DNA of 64,000 nucleotides from NCBI RefSeq assembly GCF_029582805.1, contig NZ_JAKKUT010000001.1, positions 365,068 through 429,067 on the forward strand, given 5' to 3'. The position numbers and the translations under genes are program-made. Under the pieces are notes generated by a model, which saw only the letters and a list, made by a program, of their open reading frames with translations, made no database searches and was not told the origin of the DNA. Positions 62,285-64,000 of this stretch are shown in pieces (the first letter of the stretch is position 1; the number at the start of each line of letters is the position of its first letter). This DNA comes from Candidatus Synechococcus calcipolaris G9. GTDB lineage: Bacteria > Cyanobacteriota > Cyanobacteriia > Thermosynechococcales > Thermosynechococcaceae.

Positions 62285-64000
62285 CTAGGAGCTAAAGTCG
62301 CGCCGTTTTTGTAGGAAGGGAAGGGCGATGAGCATCACTAGAATCAGGATGCCTTGATTGCGCCAGTGCCGCTGAACATTGACATTAAACATATAACCCT
62401 GATCTTTGTTAAAGCGACTAATGGTGCCTTCCGCCTCGTTGATGGCCCGACTCCGTTGCCGATTCCACTCTAGGTAGGTGTCTTGCCAGGTCTCCATATC
62501 CGCTTGATATTGCTCGACCCGTGCTTGGTAGTCTTCCAGTTCAAAGGGATCCTCCGGCGGATCCCCTGGAGATGTGGGTTTGACTGGCTCCGGCTCATTG
62601 ACTGCGGGATCGTACTTCGCCTGAATTCCTGGAAAGTTGCAGGTTTCAAAGAGTCCTGGGCCGTAGCAGAGGCACTCTTGTCGCTGTTGTTCTTCGCTGA
62701 GGGCATCCCGTTGTTCGGCGGTCAGAGTTTGCCAGCAGGGATCTCGGGCAACATCTTGGCCCAGTCCGGTGAGGGTGACCATGGATTCAAAGGGCCATTT
62801 AATCACGGTCATGTGGTTAATGATTTTGCCGGGTAAACCCAAGGAGTCCACGGGTTGAATGCCACCACTGAAAATAATTTGGGGGACGAGACACATCAAA
62901 ATAAGTAGGGGAACAATGTTTTGACTGGGGGCAAAGGCAGAGACCACTAACCCCATGATCATCCCGCCAAAAATGGCCAGGGCAAGGGTGATGTACATCT
63001 CAAAGGTGATTGACCAATCCCCGGGAATATTCACCGCTAGTTTGGTGACGAGTAGGTAGGTGGCCCCTTGATACAGGGACAGCATCAGGGCGATCGCCAC
63101 CTTGGAGGAGATATAGGGCAATATCTGTAGGCCAATCATCCGTTCCCGGCGATAGATTTCCACCTCCTTGACCAAATCCCGCATTGTTGTCATTGCGCCG
63201 ATCATCACCGCAATCAGAGTCGTGACAAAAATCATCGTTAAGGCCTGGCCCGCATTACCAGTCAACGGGTCAAACACATCCCGTTTCCAGGAGACGAAAC
63301 TCAACATTCCCAGCAACGGGGCGATCAGCAGAGTCAGGAGTAAGTTACTGCGATCCTGGGCGAGAATGGCAATATTTCGCTGAGTAAGAATAATAAATTG
63401 CTGCCAGGCGGAAATGCGGGCTTTCCGTTCATCGGGTTTGGGCCGCGATCGCTGGCGGCGGGTGTTTTCTTCTGGGGGACGGCTACTGAGTACCCGTTGT
63501 CGGCCAATCACATATTCTTGGTACAACTGGGATTGCCGATAGGCCTGCTCTAGGTCGTGGGGGCTGGGGGCATTGGGGTTTTTCTCTTTGTCCAGGGCGC
63601 GGTAAATTCCCGAAAAATCATCTAGTTTAATGCCCCGGAATTGGGTAGCAAAGGTATGACGAAAATAGTCCAGCATTTGCTCTGGCGGGCCAAAATAGGC
63701 TAATCGCCCGCCCTCGGCCATGTAAATCACCAGATTACATTCACGAATGTTTTGGGTAGCATGGGTAATGATCAAGATGGTACGGCCCTGATCGGCTAAT
63801 TGCCGCAGCAGGTACATCATGTCTGCCTCTGTGCCAGGGTCTAAACCGGAGGTGGCTTCATCTAGGAAAAACAGACTCGGCTGGGTCAGGAGTTCCGCAC
63901 CAATACAGACCCGTCGTTGCTGGCCACCGCTCAAACGGGAAATGGGTATGTCGCGGCGATGGGAAAGGCCCAATTCACTTAACACTGCTTTGACCCGTTC
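62285..64000 (-). CDS. ABCG-type ABC transporter, ATPase-permease fusion, cut by window edge
   Basis: The frame runs through the window edge; the first visible codons read ERVKAVLSELGLSHRRD, so the Walker A part lies outside. The ABC signature SGGQQRRV, Walker B LFFLDEATSGLD and the H loop ITHAT are followed by a linker and a membrane domain of about six helices, in the ABC-then-membrane order of ABCG half-transporters. Cyanobacterial members often have FHA domains at the N-terminus, which would be outside the window. A large loop of ~150 residues between the last two helices is rich in Cys, Pro, Glu and Trp. The substrate is not known. Confidence 0.88.
   Translation of the reverse strand, partial: ERVKAVLSELGLSHRRDIPISRLSGGQQRRVCIGAELLTQPSLFFLDEATSGLDPGTEADMMYLLRQLADQGRTILIITHATQNIRECNLVIYMAEGGRLAYFGPPEQMLDYFRHTFATQFRGIKLDDFSGIYRALDKEKNPNAPSPHDLEQAYRQSQLYQEYVIGRQRVLSSRPPEENTRRQRSRPKPDERKARISAWQQFIILTQRNIAILAQDRSNLLLTLLIAPLLGMLSFVSWKRDVFDPLTGNAGQALTMIFVTTLIAVMIGAMTTMRDLVKEVEIYRRERMIGLQILPYISSKVAIALMLSLYQGATYLLVTKLAVNIPGDWSITFEMYITLALAIFGGMIMGLVVSAFAPSQNIVPLLILMCLVPQIIFSGGIQPVDSLGLPGKIINHMTVIKWPFESMVTLTGLGQDVARDPCWQTLTAEQRDALSEEQQRQECLCYGPGLFETCNFPGIQAKYDPAVNEPEPVKPTSPGDPPEDPFELEDYQARVEQYQADMETWQDTYLEWNRQRSRAINEAEGTISRFNKDQGYMFNVNVQRHWRNQGILILVMLIALPFLQKRRDFSS

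Overview
The window is a stretch of cyanobacterial chromosome. The evidence is the frequent GCGATCGC octamer (HIP1), a complete cyanobacterial-type pil/hmp chemosensory cluster with a PATAN-domain response regulator, the cytochrome b6f subunit PetP, a separate beta/epsilon ATP synthase pair as in cyanobacteria and chloroplasts, several FHA/Ser-Thr kinase/PP2C signalling proteins, and many genes whose closest families are cyanobacterial. No rRNA, tRNA, CRISPR array, intact transposon or prophage was seen. The strain cannot be named from the sequence.

Layout. 1-1000 is a small decayed strip: the tail of an Rpn/DUF4351 protein cut by the window edge, a HicA-like remnant, and a ridA pseudogene with an internal deletion. 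1030-7871 is a minus-strand metabolic block: argD and acnB, a secreted family-10 glycosylhydrolase-like protein, and an overlapping dut/dCMP-deaminase pair that makes dUMP by two routes. 8230-10346 (plus) holds an MFS transporter and a protein made of six 19-residue repeats. From 27183 down to 10422 runs a ten-gene minus-strand series: rsmH, an ftsL-like gene and ftsI (septal peptidoglycan), then pilG, pilH, pilI, pilJ and pilL (type IV pilus chemosensory system), then a Ski2-like RNA helicase and a YidH/DUF202 membrane protein, the last three overlapping one another.

27304-31412 is a tight plus-strand operon: coiled-coil protein, two unknown proteins, a class C beta-lactamase-like serine hydrolase, and thiL. 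31441-35983 pairs an ArsB/NhaD-type transporter with a large hybrid histidine kinase. 35984-36657 is a gap with a decayed coding-like stretch. 36658-40072 is a PP2C phosphatase and an FHA-zinc ribbon-Ser/Thr kinase encoded together. 40228-47927 carries oligopeptidase A, a C-terminal processing protease, a small secreted two-cysteine protein, a second Ser/Thr kinase with a membrane domain, hisC and a DnaJ-type chaperone. 47978-52858 is sua5, a PcrA/UvrD helicase and a membrane-anchored phospholipase D-like protein with an EF-hand-like loop and a ComEA-like helix-hairpin-helix tail. 53011-64000 holds two unknown cyanobacterial proteins, an MBL-fold/PsiE pair, recR, a coiled-coil response regulator, lipA, gltX, the ATP synthase beta and epsilon genes, petP, and the truncated end of an ABCG-type transporter.

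Two signals stand out beyond ordinary annotation. First, many gaps between genes contain a perfect or near-perfect tandem duplication of 8-16 bases, each unit different from the others. Second, several proteins carry internal repeats of unknown purpose: the GLRPI repeat protein, and the long acidic regions of PilJ and PilL, including a recurring threonine-centred DDLTxAM motif in PilJ. No complete, convincingly new defence or mobile system was found; most of the window is chromosomal housekeeping and signalling.
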